A stretch of 64,000 nt of DNA from Zhongshania sp. R06B22. GTDB taxonomy: Bacteria > Pseudomonadota > Gammaproteobacteria > Pseudomonadales > Spongiibacteraceae. Made by a program: the position numbers and the translations under genes. Positions 30,149-39,061 of this stretch are shown here, in pieces; positions within the stretch are counted from its first letter, which is position 1; each line of letters begins with the position of its first letter. A model generated the notes under the pieces. It did not search any database, had not been told where the DNA came from, and saw only the letters and a list, made by a program, of their open reading frames with translations. The DNA is taken from the NCBI RefSeq assembly GCF_040892595.1, contig NZ_JBFRYB010000001.1, positions 2,976,001 through 3,040,000 on the forward strand, read 5' to 3'.

Positions 30149-33100
30149 GCTAAGTCCTCCAGAATAAGTACAGACTGACCGGCACTCACTCTGGCGCCCT
30201 CATGTAGTAATTGTTTTTTAACGCGTCCGGCCTGTGGCGCGAATACCGCGATTTCCATCTTCATAGACTCCAGCAATAACAGTGGCTGCCCCTCAGTCAC
30301 AAGGTCACCTTCTTTTACTAACAATTGCCAAACGCTACCCGCCACCGAACTATCTACGGGGATCTCGCCTTCCTGCAGGCTAATGACATCAGCCGAGTCA
30401 TCTATTTCGGGCGCTTCGTAATGGAATTGCCCATCCGCATGCCAGCGCGCTAATTCCTCAGCAAAGGCCTGCTCGCGCTGCTCGGTATGAGCGGTGATCT
30501 CCTCGCGGTTATCCACCAGCATTTGCTGATAATCCGCGAGAGAAAACTCACCCTCTTCTATGCGCAGCGAATACTTGCCCAAAGGGAAATCATCACGAAT
30601 TTGCAGCAGCTCTTCCTGGCTGACTTCATAGAAACGAATCTGATCAAAAAAGCGTAGCAGATAGGGCTCGGTGAATTCCTTGGTGCGACGGTAGCGGTTC
30701 CACATTTGCAACGTTCTACCAATAAACTGATAGCCGCCCGGCCCTTCCATGCCATAAACACAGAGATAGGAACCACCGATGCCCACCGAGTTTTCAGCAG
30801 TCCAAGTACGCGCTGGATTGTATTTTGTGGTCACCAAACGGTGGCGAGGATCAACCGGCGTCGCCACCGGTGCGCCCAAATACACATCACCCAAACCCAT
30901 GACCAAATACGAGGCATCAAACACGATGTCTTTGACCTCCTCGATACTATCAAGGCCATTAATACGCCGAATGAACTCTAGGTTGCTCGGACACCAGGGA
31001 GCATTTTCACGCACCGATTGCTGGTATTTAATAATGGCTTGACGACAAGCTTCATCATCCCAACTCAACGGCAAGTACACCGTCCGCGACGGCACATTGA
31101 GCTGCTCCAGCTGCGTTGAAAGATGTTTCTCGGCCACGCTCAATATCGCTAGCAAGTCTGCTAAGGAAATTATCTGGGAGTCGTAATGGAGCTGTAAAGA
31201 TCGTATGCCCGGTGTCATTTCACGCACCCCAGTCACAGCATTTTCCTGCAAGTATTGCATCAGTGCGTGGGCGCGAAAACGCAGGCGAATATCGAGTTCC
31301 AAGGGGCCGTATTCAACTAATAAGAAATGATCGCCAGCGACCCGATACAAGACTTCATCGCCGACCTCCTCGGCGCTCAGACGCTGCACAATAGGCGATG
31401 GCAATTCACTCACGGGCGTCATCACTACCGGGGCCGCCGCGAGTGTTTCAATACTGGCTTGCTGGGCAGCCTCGGCCGCTACCGCGTCTTCAATAGTAAC
31501 CGCCACAAATTGTAATTTATCTCCGGCGCGCAACTGGCCGAGCTTCCAGAGGTCGGCGCTGATGACGGTAGCGGGACACACAAAACCGCCTAATGACGGG
31601 CCGTCGGGACCCAGAATAACCGGCATATCGCCGGTAAAATCAACGGTGCCAAAGGCATAGGCATTGTCGTGAATATTCGACGGGTGCATACCCGCCTCGC
31701 CGCCACTATCACGCGCCCAATTTGGTTTGGGACCAATCAAACGCACGCCGGTGCGGCTGGAGTTATAGTGCACTTCCCACTGGGCGCCAAAAAACGCTTC
31801 AATATCTGCGGGAGTAAAAAAGTCTGGGGCGCCGTGTGGTCCATAGATCACCCTTAAGCTCCAGTCCTGGGTGATTTCAGGTTTAAGCTGAGCGGGTAAA
31901 TGATTCGCCTCAGACTGCGTGTTAGCTAATGACAAGACATCACCCACCCGCAGCGCGCGACCGCTGTGACCGCCGAATTGACCAAGGGTGAAAGTCGAAC
32001 GCGACCCTAAATATTCCGGGCATTGAATGCCACCGGCCACAGCCAGATAAGCTCGAGCGCCTGAACTAATACGGCCCAGAGTAAGCGTCTGGCCAGCCTC
32101 AATATGTAAAACCTGCCAAGGTAATACTGACATTCCGTCCGCTCCGGCGCTTCCACCAAACACAGTTGCCGGTATCTCTGCGCCGCCAATCACCACATCG
32201 GTGGCCACACTAAATTGCAGACTGGGACCTTGCAGTGTCATTTCCAAACCAGCGGCGCGGCTGTCATTACCCAGTAAGCGATTAGCTAAACGGAAGGAAT
32301 AACTGTCGAAGGGCCCGGATGGCGGCACGCCGACGTCCCAATATCCACTGCGGGCAGGATAATCCTGCACGGTGGTTTGAGTCCCCGCCTGTAACACAGT
32401 CATCCGCTGCGGCTGCCACTGAAAATCGTTGAGGTAGCGAGTGGTGATCAGCCCTTCTTTTAGTAAGGGGTCATCTAGCAGCGCCCGCAGATATTCACGG
32501 TTGCTAACGATGCCATATAACTCGGTTTCATCTAGGGCTGCAGCCACGCCTTGCAAGGCCGCGCTGCGCTCTGGCGCATGGAATATAACCTTGGCCAACA
32601 TGGGATCAAAATACGGTGACACTTCAATGCCGCTGTCTAGCCAATGATCGATGCGCAGTCCCTTGGCTTCTGGAAAAGAAACCTTACTAAGCAAACCTGC
32701 ACAGGGCTGGAACTGGCGATACGGATCTTCGGCATAAACTCGCACTTGCACTGCATGCCCCTTGGGCACCAAGGTTTTGCGCAGTTCAGCAAGATCCGGC
32801 AGATCGCCCGCGGCTAACATAAGCATCCATGCAACTAGGTCTATTCCCCACACTGCCTCAGTGACGCCATGCTCTACTTGTAAACGGGTATTCACTTCCA
32901 AAAAGTAAAATTCGCGACTGTCTTGATCGTATATAAACTCGACGGTGCCAGCATTGCGATAATTTATTGCTGACAGTAAATCCTCGGCTTGGGTGTAGAG
33001 TAAGTGGCGAACAGAATCCGGCAGATTCGGCGCCGGGCATTCTTCCACTACTTTCTGGTTTCGACGTTGAGCCGAGCAGTCGCGCTCACCAATGGCGACC

Positions 33101-33759
33101 ACTTGACCGTAACCATCGCCAAATACCTGAACTTCAATATGCCTAGCGCGGGCGATAAACTTTTCCAGAAACACGCCGTCGTTGGAAAAATTATTGCCGC
33201 CCAGTTTTTTAACTTTTTCAAAGCCGCTGCGCAAATCGTCTTCGCTATGACAAACCTGCATGCCGATACCACCGCCGCCGGCAGTACTTTTTAACATTAT
33301 TGGGTAGCCAATCCCCGCCGCCAAGCTAACAGCGCTTTCCAGATCATTTAGAAGTCCGGTTCCGGGGGGCAGTGGCACGCCCACCGACTCAGCAATTTCT
33401 CGCGCTTTATGTTTTAAACCAAAATCGAGCATGTGCTGTGCGGTCGGGCCGATAAAGGCAATACCCGCTGCCTCACAACTGCGAACAAAAGCGGCGTTCT
33501 CACTGAGAAAGCCGTAGCCAGGGTGGATAGCTTCTGCGCCACAGCGCTTGGCAATATCGAGGATTTTATCGGCATTGAGATAAGTTTCGGCAGCACCGCC
33601 GTCACCTAAGCTATAGTTTTCATCAGCGTTGCGGACATGCAAACTACGGGCATCGGCTTCGGCGTAAACCGCAACGGCGATAATATCAAAATCTTTTAGG
33701 GTGCGAATTATCCGCGTGGCAATTGCGCCACGGTTCGCAATCAAAACTTTCTGGAACAT
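30145..33759 (-). CDS. Biotin-dependent guanidine (urea-type) carboxylase
   Basis: A 1204-residue ATP- and biotin-dependent carboxylase. Domains in order: biotin carboxylase (1 to about 450; GGGGIGMQV glycine loop, HIEVQVFGD, VNTRLQVEH), a carboxyltransferase built of KipA- and KipI-like halves (about 460-1090; VQDYPARSGYWDVGVPPSGPFD), and a biotinyl domain (about 1135-1204) with the biotin lysine in ESMKMEI. Urea carboxylases and guanidine carboxylases are one family; the guanidine-I riboswitch and the deiminase genes in this operon argue for guanidine as substrate. It is full length. Confidence 0.9.
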   Translation of the reverse strand: MFQKVLIANRGAIATRIIRTLKDFDIIAVAVYAEADARSLHVRNADENYSLGDGGAAETYLNADKILDIAKRCGAEAIHPGYGFLSENAAFVRSCEAAGIAFIGPTAQHMLDFGLKHKAREIAESVGVPLPPGTGLLNDLESAVSLAAGIGYPIMLKSTAGGGGIGMQVCHSEDDLRSGFEKVKKLGGNNFSNDGVFLEKFIARARHIEVQVFGDGYGQVVAIGERDCSAQRRNQKVVEECPAPNLPDSVRHLLYTQAEDLLSAINYRNAGTVEFIYDQDSREFYFLEVNTRLQVEHGVTEAVWGIDLVAWMLMLAAGDLPDLAELRKTLVPKGHAVQVRVYAEDPYRQFQPCAGLLSKVSFPEAKGLRIDHWLDSGIEVSPYFDPMLAKVIFHAPERSAALQGVAAALDETELYGIVSNREYLRALLDDPLLKEGLITTRYLNDFQWQPQRMTVLQAGTQTTVQDYPARSGYWDVGVPPSGPFDSYSFRLANRLLGNDSRAAGLEMTLQGPSLQFSVATDVVIGGAEIPATVFGGSAGADGMSVLPWQVLHIEAGQTLTLGRISSGARAYLAVAGGIQCPEYLGSRSTFTLGQFGGHSGRALRVGDVLSLANTQSEANHLPAQLKPEITQDWSLRVIYGPHGAPDFFTPADIEAFFGAQWEVHYNSSRTGVRLIGPKPNWARDSGGEAGMHPSNIHDNAYAFGTVDFTGDMPVILGPDGPSLGGFVCPATVISADLWKLGQLRAGDKLQFVAVTIEDAVAAEAAQQASIETLAAAPVVMTPVSELPSPIVQRLSAEEVGDEVLYRVAGDHFLLVEYGPLELDIRLRFRAHALMQYLQENAVTGVREMTPGIRSLQLHYDSQIISLADLLAILSVAEKHLSTQLEQLNVPSRTVYLPLSWDDEACRQAIIKYQQSVRENAPWCPSNLEFIRRINGLDSIEEVKDIVFDASYLVMGLGDVYLGAPVATPVDPRHRLVTTKYNPARTWTAENSVGIGGSYLCVYGMEGPGGYQFIGRTLQMWNRYRRTKEFTEPYLLRFFDQIRFYEVSQEELLQIRDDFPLGKYSLRIEEGEFSLADYQQMLVDNREEITAHTEQREQAFAEELARWHADGQFHYEAPEIDDSADVISLQEGEIPVDSSVAGSVWQLLVKEGDLVTEGQPLLLLESMKMEIAVFAPQAGRVKKQLLHEGARVSAGQSVLILEDLA

Positions 33760-33844
33760 AGCAATCCGTTAACGGGCCGTCCCGTTGTGCTATACGACAG
33801 TGGCCGTCCACTGAAGCGTTAACAAAACAATGTTTATGCCGAGC

Positions 33845-34489
33845 TCAAGCTGCGTCCCACACTAAATATTCAATAGGAGTAGGGTTGTAGGCATTGCAGG
33901 GATTATTCAACTGGGGGCAATTAGAGATAAGCACGTAAATATCAGCTAAGGCTTTCAGCTCCACGTATTTACCGGCGCCAGAAATACCATCGGCAAAGCT
34001 CAGGCCGCCATCTGCGGTGACCGGCACATTCATAAAGAAATTGATATTGTGGGTAATATCGCGCTTGCTCAAACCGTATTCTGGCTTTTCGGCAATGGCC
34101 AACATCCAGCTATCTCGGCAGGCGTGCATACACCGTTTTTCCAAATCGTAACGCACGGTATTACTCTCGGTGGCGCAGGCACCGCCAAGGGTATCGTGGC
34201 GGCCACAGGTGTCAGCAACAATTTCTAGCATGGGCTGATTTTTATTGCTGCGCAGTATTGAGCCCGCCGTCAAATACACATTGCCCTGCTCGCGAATAGT
34301 ATCGGTGGCACTGTATCGTTCAGCCGGATCGTCGGCACAATAAAACAAGGTGTCCGCCGCCTGATTACCCTCTAAATCTAATAATCTAAAAACTTGTCCG
34401 GCGCTGACTTTACCCAGGTAATAATCACCCGCCAATACCACTTCACGGAATACCGCCGCTGCTTCTGGCAAGTTACTTTCTTTAATCAT
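33845..34489 (-). CDS. cgdB: Carboxyguanidine deiminase subunit B (UAAP2 type, DUF1989)
   Basis: A 214-residue protein of the DUF1989 family, formerly urea amidolyase-associated protein 2. Conserved parts: [36 protein letters not shown] with Cys/His that probably hold a metal, CMHACRDSW and [14 protein letters not shown]. The pair CgdA/CgdB removes ammonia from carboxyguanidine to give allophanate, which explains its place between carboxylase and transporter. It lies 15 bases after the partner gene. The A/B assignment follows from length and order. Confidence 0.85.
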   Translation of the reverse strand: MIKESNLPEAAAVFREVVLAGDYYLGKVSAGQVFRLLDLEGNQAADTLFYCADDPAERYSATDTIREQGNVYLTAGSILRSNKNQPMLEIVADTCGRHDTLGGACATESNTVRYDLEKRCMHACRDSWMLAIAEKPEYGLSKRDITHNINFFMNVPVTADGGLSFADGISGAGKYVELKALADIYVLISNCPQLNNPCNAYNPTPIEYLVWDAA

Positions 34490-34504
34490 AATGCAGCCCT
34501 CTTC

Positions 34505-35215
34505 TCAGCTGCCTAGGTAATACAAGGCATTATTTTTAAAACCGCGACGGTTTTCGTCACAGTGATTCAGGCATATATCATTGTCAGTCATCGGCTCGGC
34601 TGAGCCCAGTTCAATACCAATACGATGACGGGGATATTGCTCCGCCTGCCGCAAGGGATGCGGGCAGGCATGTATCAACACTAAGGCGTCCATTTCAAGC
34701 CTCAGCGTGACGCTACTGCCCGCTGGACTAGCATGTTCTGCCAGCGACATATTGCCGTCGGCATCGGTCACCACTTTGCTGAACCAGTTGATATTGGCCG
34801 CCATGTCCGCGCCGCCCATGCCGTACTTTGCCAATTCGGTTAAAAAGGCATCGTAGCCATTCTGGTGCCAGTCATTGCGGTCGCGCTGATAATTGCGCGC
34901 GCCCCAGCGATCTGCCACTTGAGCCGCATGACTATTACCACACACCGTGTCATGCCAACCGGCGTCATCACTGATAATGGATGCGAAAATCCGCCCCATA
35001 TCAGAATACAAGCAATGACCTTGGGAGAGTTTAAACGTGTGCTGACATTTGAGTGTATCTGGGGCGTTATACCGCTCCAATAAATTGCGCGGGTTATAAA
35101 AGAGCATACCCGCGTTGCCACCGCCATCTATATCACGCAAGGTGATCTGAGTACCCCGCCGGAGCTCGACAGACCAATGGCCGCCGGCGGGTAGTACTGT
35201 TTCATAATTTTGCAT
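34505..35215 (-). CDS. cgdA: Carboxyguanidine deiminase subunit A (UAAP1 type, DUF1989)
   Basis: A 236-residue paralogue of the next gene (DUF1989, urea amidolyase-associated protein 1). It has the same blocks: HWSVELRRGTQITLRDIDGGGNAGMLFYN, WHDTVCGNSH, NINWFSKV and CPHPL. The two would form a heteromeric deiminase acting on carboxyguanidine. It begins four bases after the ABC ATPase stop, so it is in the same operon. Confidence 0.85.
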   Translation of the reverse strand: MQNYETVLPAGGHWSVELRRGTQITLRDIDGGGNAGMLFYNPRNLLERYNAPDTLKCQHTFKLSQGHCLYSDMGRIFASIISDDAGWHDTVCGNSHAAQVADRWGARNYQRDRNDWHQNGYDAFLTELAKYGMGGADMAANINWFSKVVTDADGNMSLAEHASPAGSSVTLRLEMDALVLIHACPHPLRQAEQYPRHRIGIELGSAEPMTDNDICLNHCDENRRGFKNNALYYLGS

Positions 35216-35218
35216 TTT

Positions 35219-35995
35219 TTAAACGTACTCCGGCTGCTCGGCTTCCATCAGACTCTCGTCAATTTCATCGAGTAATTCTTGGGCACACTCTCCCACTGGC
35301 AGATCGTAGGTAATCCCGGCGCCGTAAGCATTAGGTGCTTGTGCATCCACCCGACGTTTATCAAATACCCACAGTCGAGTTCCCAGATGGAAGCCCTCTT
35401 TTAAGTCGTGGGTAACCATAAATATAGTGAGCTTATGTTTACTCCATAGATCCAGTACCAACTCGTGCATATCTGCACGAATACCGGGATCAAGGGCGCC
35501 GAAGGGTTCATCTAGCAATAGAATTCGCGGTTTTAAAATTAAGGCTTGAGCAATCGCCAAACGCTGACGCATACCACCAGAGAGCTCATCGGGGTAACGA
35601 TGTTGCATATGACTAAGGCCGACAATATTCAACAGCTCGGCTGCCTCTGCCTTTGCGGCCTTTTTAGCACTTCCCCAGAGGAAGCCCGATTTGGTTTTTT
35701 CAAACACCCGGGCAATCACCACGTTTTCTAAAACACTTAAATGCGGAAACACGGAATACTGCTGAAACACCACGCCGCGATCTGCATCAGGCTCTGAGGG
35801 AATAGGTTTTCCGTCGAGTAAAATACTACCCTGCGATGGCGTTTCAGTACCCAGAAGCATTTTTAGAAAGGTACTTTTACCGCAACCTGAGGCACCAACC
35901 AGCGTGACAAATTCGCCCTCTTTTACCGAGGCAGAAATATTCTCCAGAATGACATTGTCGCCATAGCGTTTCCAAATATTGTTAATTTCTATCAT
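35219..35995 (-). CDS. ABC transporter ATP-binding protein (guanidine uptake, inferred)
   Basis: A 258-residue nitrate/taurine-type ATPase. Walker A GASGCGKST, Q-loop VVFQQYS, signature LSGGMRQRL, Walker B ILLLDEPFGALD, and the H-loop in MVTHDLKEG are all intact. It overlaps the permease stop by ATGA. Uptake of guanidine is inferred from the operon and the riboswitch. Confidence 0.92.
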   Translation of the reverse strand: MIEINNIWKRYGDNVILENISASVKEGEFVTLVGASGCGKSTFLKMLLGTETPSQGSILLDGKPIPSEPDADRGVVFQQYSVFPHLSVLENVVIARVFEKTKSGFLWGSAKKAAKAEAAELLNIVGLSHMQHRYPDELSGGMRQRLAIAQALILKPRILLLDEPFGALDPGIRADMHELVLDLWSKHKLTIFMVTHDLKEGFHLGTRLWVFDKRRVDAQAPNAYGAGITYDLPVGECAQELLDEIDESLMEAEQPEYV

Positions 35996-36822
35996 GACTT
36001 ACCCTCCTGCTGAGCGTGCCACGGAAAGGCCAAACGACTGAGCTTGGCAAGCAGATAATCGATAGCGAAAGCTAACACCGTAATCCATGCAACATAGGGC
36101 AAAATAACATCCATAGAAAGGTAGCGCCGCACCAAAAACACCCGGTAGCCCAAACCATCTGTCGACGCAATCGCTTCTGCAGCAATGAGGAATAACCACG
36201 CCGTGCCCAATGACAGACGCACTGCATCGATCAGTCTTGGCATTAACTGGGGTATCAATACCCGCAAAATAATCTGGCCACTATTAGCGCCCAAGGTTTG
36301 TGCTTTAACCAACTGTTCACGGGGAATCTCCAGAGTACGCTTTTGAATATCTCTGGCGATAAAGGGCGTTACGCCGATTGCAATGAGCGCCACCTTAGAG
36401 ACCTCACCCAATCCGAATACAATAAATAATACTGGCAGCAAAGCCATGGGTGGCACCAGCGATATGACCGTTAGCAGTGGCGCAAAACTGGCATTTAAAA
36501 CTGGCAAGGCGCCGGTCATCAATCCAAAGAACATGCCCAGTGACGCAGCAATCAGCATACCCAATCCCAGACGCTGTAAGCTGCTGAGGGTATCCTGCCA
36601 AAACAAATAATCGCCGGTGCGCTTGCTGGGTTCAAATGCTAGGCGTTGGATGGCATCGCCCATTTGCGCAAAACTAGGTAGTAATTTATCAGCGGCGTTT
36701 TCAGCGAGCCGCGCATCTGACGCGGAAATATATAGTAATAGAATTGCCGCAAATGGCAGCAGAGCCAGACCAATTCGCCATATCCGTGAGGGTGTGAAAT
36801 TGATAAGTCGTTTCATAATCAC
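35992..36822 (-). CDS. ABC transporter permease (guanidine uptake, inferred)
   Basis: A 276-residue inner-membrane protein with about six helices and the permease EAA-loop (EIPREQLVKAQTLGANSGQIILRVLIPQLMPRLIDAVRL) of the nitrate/sulfonate/taurine importer type. It lies between binding protein and ATPase. Its specificity is inferred from context. Confidence 0.9.
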   Translation of the reverse strand: MIMKRLINFTPSRIWRIGLALLPFAAILLLYISASDARLAENAADKLLPSFAQMGDAIQRLAFEPSKRTGDYLFWQDTLSSLQRLGLGMLIAASLGMFFGLMTGALPVLNASFAPLLTVISLVPPMALLPVLFIVFGLGEVSKVALIAIGVTPFIARDIQKRTLEIPREQLVKAQTLGANSGQIILRVLIPQLMPRLIDAVRLSLGTAWLFLIAAEAIASTDGLGYRVFLVRRYLSMDVILPYVAWITVLAFAIDYLLAKLSRLAFPWHAQQEGKS

Positions 36823-36917
36823 CTTACCTTGTTAACTGCATTCCCTGTTAAATAGCTTGCTAGCCACGCGCCGCGATTCCATTTAAATCATCACGACACA
36901 TGACTAGCAAAGGCGTC

Positions 36918-37961
36918 TTACAATTTGCCGTCAGCGGCCATTTGCATATAGGTAGGGTCAAAGCGGAGCTTAATGTTTTTACTATTACCAAACACGCCCG
37001 CTGGGGTTTCTATACCAATGAATCCAGCATCTGGAGCGCCATCGCCCAAGAGACCATGCTTAAAGGAGAACTCTGCAACATTCTTCATGGTGGTTTTGAG
37101 TGCGGCACTGTTAGTGAATTCAACCGCGCTGGCTGGGGTATAAAACATTTTGGTGCTGGCGAGTTGCGATTCATAACCGGCTAAGTCGGTACCAGAGGCA
37201 ACACCCATTTCGGTACGTGCAGCAATACCCTTCTTACCCGCGTCACTCATAGTGGCCATGATTTCATACCAAGCACCGGTCAAGGCTTTACCCAAATTAG
37301 GATTCGCTTCGAGGACTTCGGTATTGATAACCAATAGGTCGATTATTTCGCCGGGGATCATCGAAGAATCAAAGACTTTATTCGAGCCAGGCATGTTCAA
37401 GATTTCGCTTAGCAGAGGATTCCACGTCGCCACCGAAGTCACACCGGCGGTGGGGAATACCGCAACCATATCAGCGTCTGAGGTATTTACGACGGTGACA
37501 TCCGACTCAGTCATACCCACGCTTTCTAAGCCGCGAGCAAGTAGATAATGGGAAACGCTTAGCTCAACCAAGTTGACCTGCTGGCCCTTAATGTCCTTAA
37601 GCTCTTCGTAACCTTTAAGCACAACCGCGTCATTACCGTTGGAGAAATCGCCAACAATTAAGGCGGTACTGTCAACGCCACCGGCAGCAGGAATGGTCAG
37701 AGCGTCCATATTAGTCATGGAGCAAGCTGCAAACGCACCAGTGGTGTACTGGTTAATAGATTCGATGTAATCGTTGATTTGAACGACTTCTATATCGAGG
37801 TCGTATTTTTTAGCCCATTTATCGATAATTTTCTGCTCGGAACCGTAGCCCCAAGGCATCCAACCTACGTAAATGGACCAACAAATTTTGAAGCTGTCAG
37901 TAGCGGCAGCAGAGAACGACGAAAACGTCAGGGTAAGCAGTAAAGCGGCAATTCGCTTCAT
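36918..37961 (-). CDS. ABC substrate-binding protein (guanidine uptake, inferred)
   Basis: A periplasmic binding protein of about 347 residues with a signal peptide (MKRIAALLLTLTFSSFSAAA) and the start FKICWSIYVGWMPWGYG seen in NitT/TauT-like proteins. Two in-frame starts have good ribosome sites: ATG 37961 with GGAGG seven bases upstream, and ATG 37994 with AGGAG six bases upstream; the first gives the cleaner signal peptide. It is the first gene behind the riboswitch. Confidence 0.88.
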   Translation of the reverse strand: MKRIAALLLTLTFSSFSAAATDSFKICWSIYVGWMPWGYGSEQKIIDKWAKKYDLDIEVVQINDYIESINQYTTGAFAACSMTNMDALTIPAAGGVDSTALIVGDFSNGNDAVVLKGYEELKDIKGQQVNLVELSVSHYLLARGLESVGMTESDVTVVNTSDADMVAVFPTAGVTSVATWNPLLSEILNMPGSNKVFDSSMIPGEIIDLLVINTEVLEANPNLGKALTGAWYEIMATMSDAGKKGIAARTEMGVASGTDLAGYESQLASTKMFYTPASAVEFTNSAALKTTMKNVAEFSFKHGLLGDGAPDAGFIGIETPAGVFGNSKNIKLRFDPTYMQMAADGKL

Positions 37962-38021
37962 AAGTAAACCTCCAGCGGTTTTACACAGATTCATAGAGCA
38001 CTCCTGGCGGATATCGCCGAT

Positions 38022-38140
38022 CGTCTCCCGGGCTTTTATCCCGCCGTGTAACCTTGTGGTTTAGCAGTGCTGCTAAACGCGCCGAAGGTCGAAAGCTCTC
38101 GGACCAGTCACCTCAACAATAATTGAGGTCGGAACCCTAG
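38022..38140 (-). promoter_or_regulatory. Guanidine-I (ykkC-yxkD) riboswitch
   Basis: On the minus strand the leader reads CTAGGGTTCCG at its 5' end, then GACTGGTCCGAGAG in the middle and ACACGGCGGGATAAAAGCCC then GGGAGA at its 3' end. These are the conserved blocks of the ykkC class that binds guanidinium and switches downstream genes on. It ends 28 bases before the first possible start (37994). No separate terminator hairpin is evident before the ribosome site, so control is perhaps at translation; a short GGCG..CGCC stem lies between aptamer and AGGAG. Confidence 0.95.
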
Positions 38141-38816
38141 CTTTCCATTTCCAAATTGTAGTTCGTCCAATGTTCACCAAGAGTGCGGACACAATTACTA
38201 ATACAGATTTCGTGCCAACCTCAAAGAAAGCTTACTATATGGGCTTATTAGATAGATTAAGGGGGATTACAGAAACCATATAAACGAGCACAAGCTTTAA
38301 AACGCACCAAAAAAGAACGCACGCAGCATCATAATGAGACAAAATCACCGCCACTTTCACAGTCAATAGTTAGCCAGTGGATGAGATTACTTGATGATTT
38401 AGGAGATTTAGATTGGAGTATTAAAAGCCTGAAACAACTGCGCTTTCTGAATCAGCGCGGTGCCGCGGCGCTTATTAGACCTCGTATTTATGTTCTGCTT
38501 GCTAGCGCAGACATTTGCTAACGATAATCACAGCTTTATTATTATTGCATTTCATCGCCCACTTCCTTTCTTGGTCTTTTCTGGGATGGGCGTATACCGC
38601 ATATTTTTAACTTCGCTCAAGCTTGCAATTAGCTCGGTTTGAAACTGTATTAGCAGCATTCTCTGCTTCTCGCTTTTCTAAAAAAGAGAATGCCTGACAA
38701 TTCCCTGCAGGCATACGACACCCTTTTGTCTTTCGAGCAGTACCGTTATTATAAAAATAGATTTTAAGCATTACGCTGAAAAATCCGTGTTGCAAAGCAC
38801 TCTTTTCATCGTTGAG
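38141..38816. other. Intergenic region with possible decayed coding sequence
   Basis: About 680 bases. A plus-strand frame without a proper start reads from about 38264 to a stop near 38521 (through SQWMRLLDDLGDLDWSIK and FLNQRGAAAL); I do not recognise it. A short start MGLLDRLRG at 38238 lies in another frame just before it, which could be a frameshifted remnant. A plus-strand 60-codon hydrophobic frame at 38460-38642 is not convincing. ATGCCTG/CAGGCAT (38690-38714) forms a small hairpin. Confidence 0.35.
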
Positions 38817-39041
38817 CTAGGATCTTAAATTGGCTTTAGATGCGAAGCGTGCATAAGTTTTGATCAAACTTACAAGCAAATAAAACCACTCTGCAGTATA
38901 GGCATTACCTTCCTGAACGCTGCTGCCATTAGCAGTGCCTTGTTTGCCATCCGAGCCAGAGCTACCACCGCAGGCGGTGGTCAGCAGTATCATAAGGAAT
39001 CCGGCATATTTGATGATGTACTTGCACATGGTTTTAATCAT
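38817..39041 (-). CDS. Small lipoprotein, hypothetical
   Basis: A 74-residue reading frame starting at ATG 39041 with a lipoprotein signal (IIKYAGFLMILLTTAC, lipobox LTTAC) and a Gly/Ser-rich linker after the cysteine, then a short hydrophobic C-terminus. The frame is open further back to 39107. It follows the SGNH lipoprotein on the same strand by 20 bases and has a similar CGGSSGSD-type linker, so it may be a cotranscribed small lipoprotein or the stump of a larger one. No known function. Confidence 0.5.
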   Translation of the reverse strand: MIKTMCKYIIKYAGFLMILLTTACGGSSGSDGKQGTANGSSVQEGNAYTAEWFYLLVSLIKTYARFASKANLRS

Positions 39042-39061
39042 TTCTGCACTCGTTACAGTAC

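Noticed and set aside
30145..33759. Plain urea carboxylase label
   Set aside because: The guanidine-I riboswitch and the two DUF1989 deiminase genes in the operon favour guanidine as the natural substrate.
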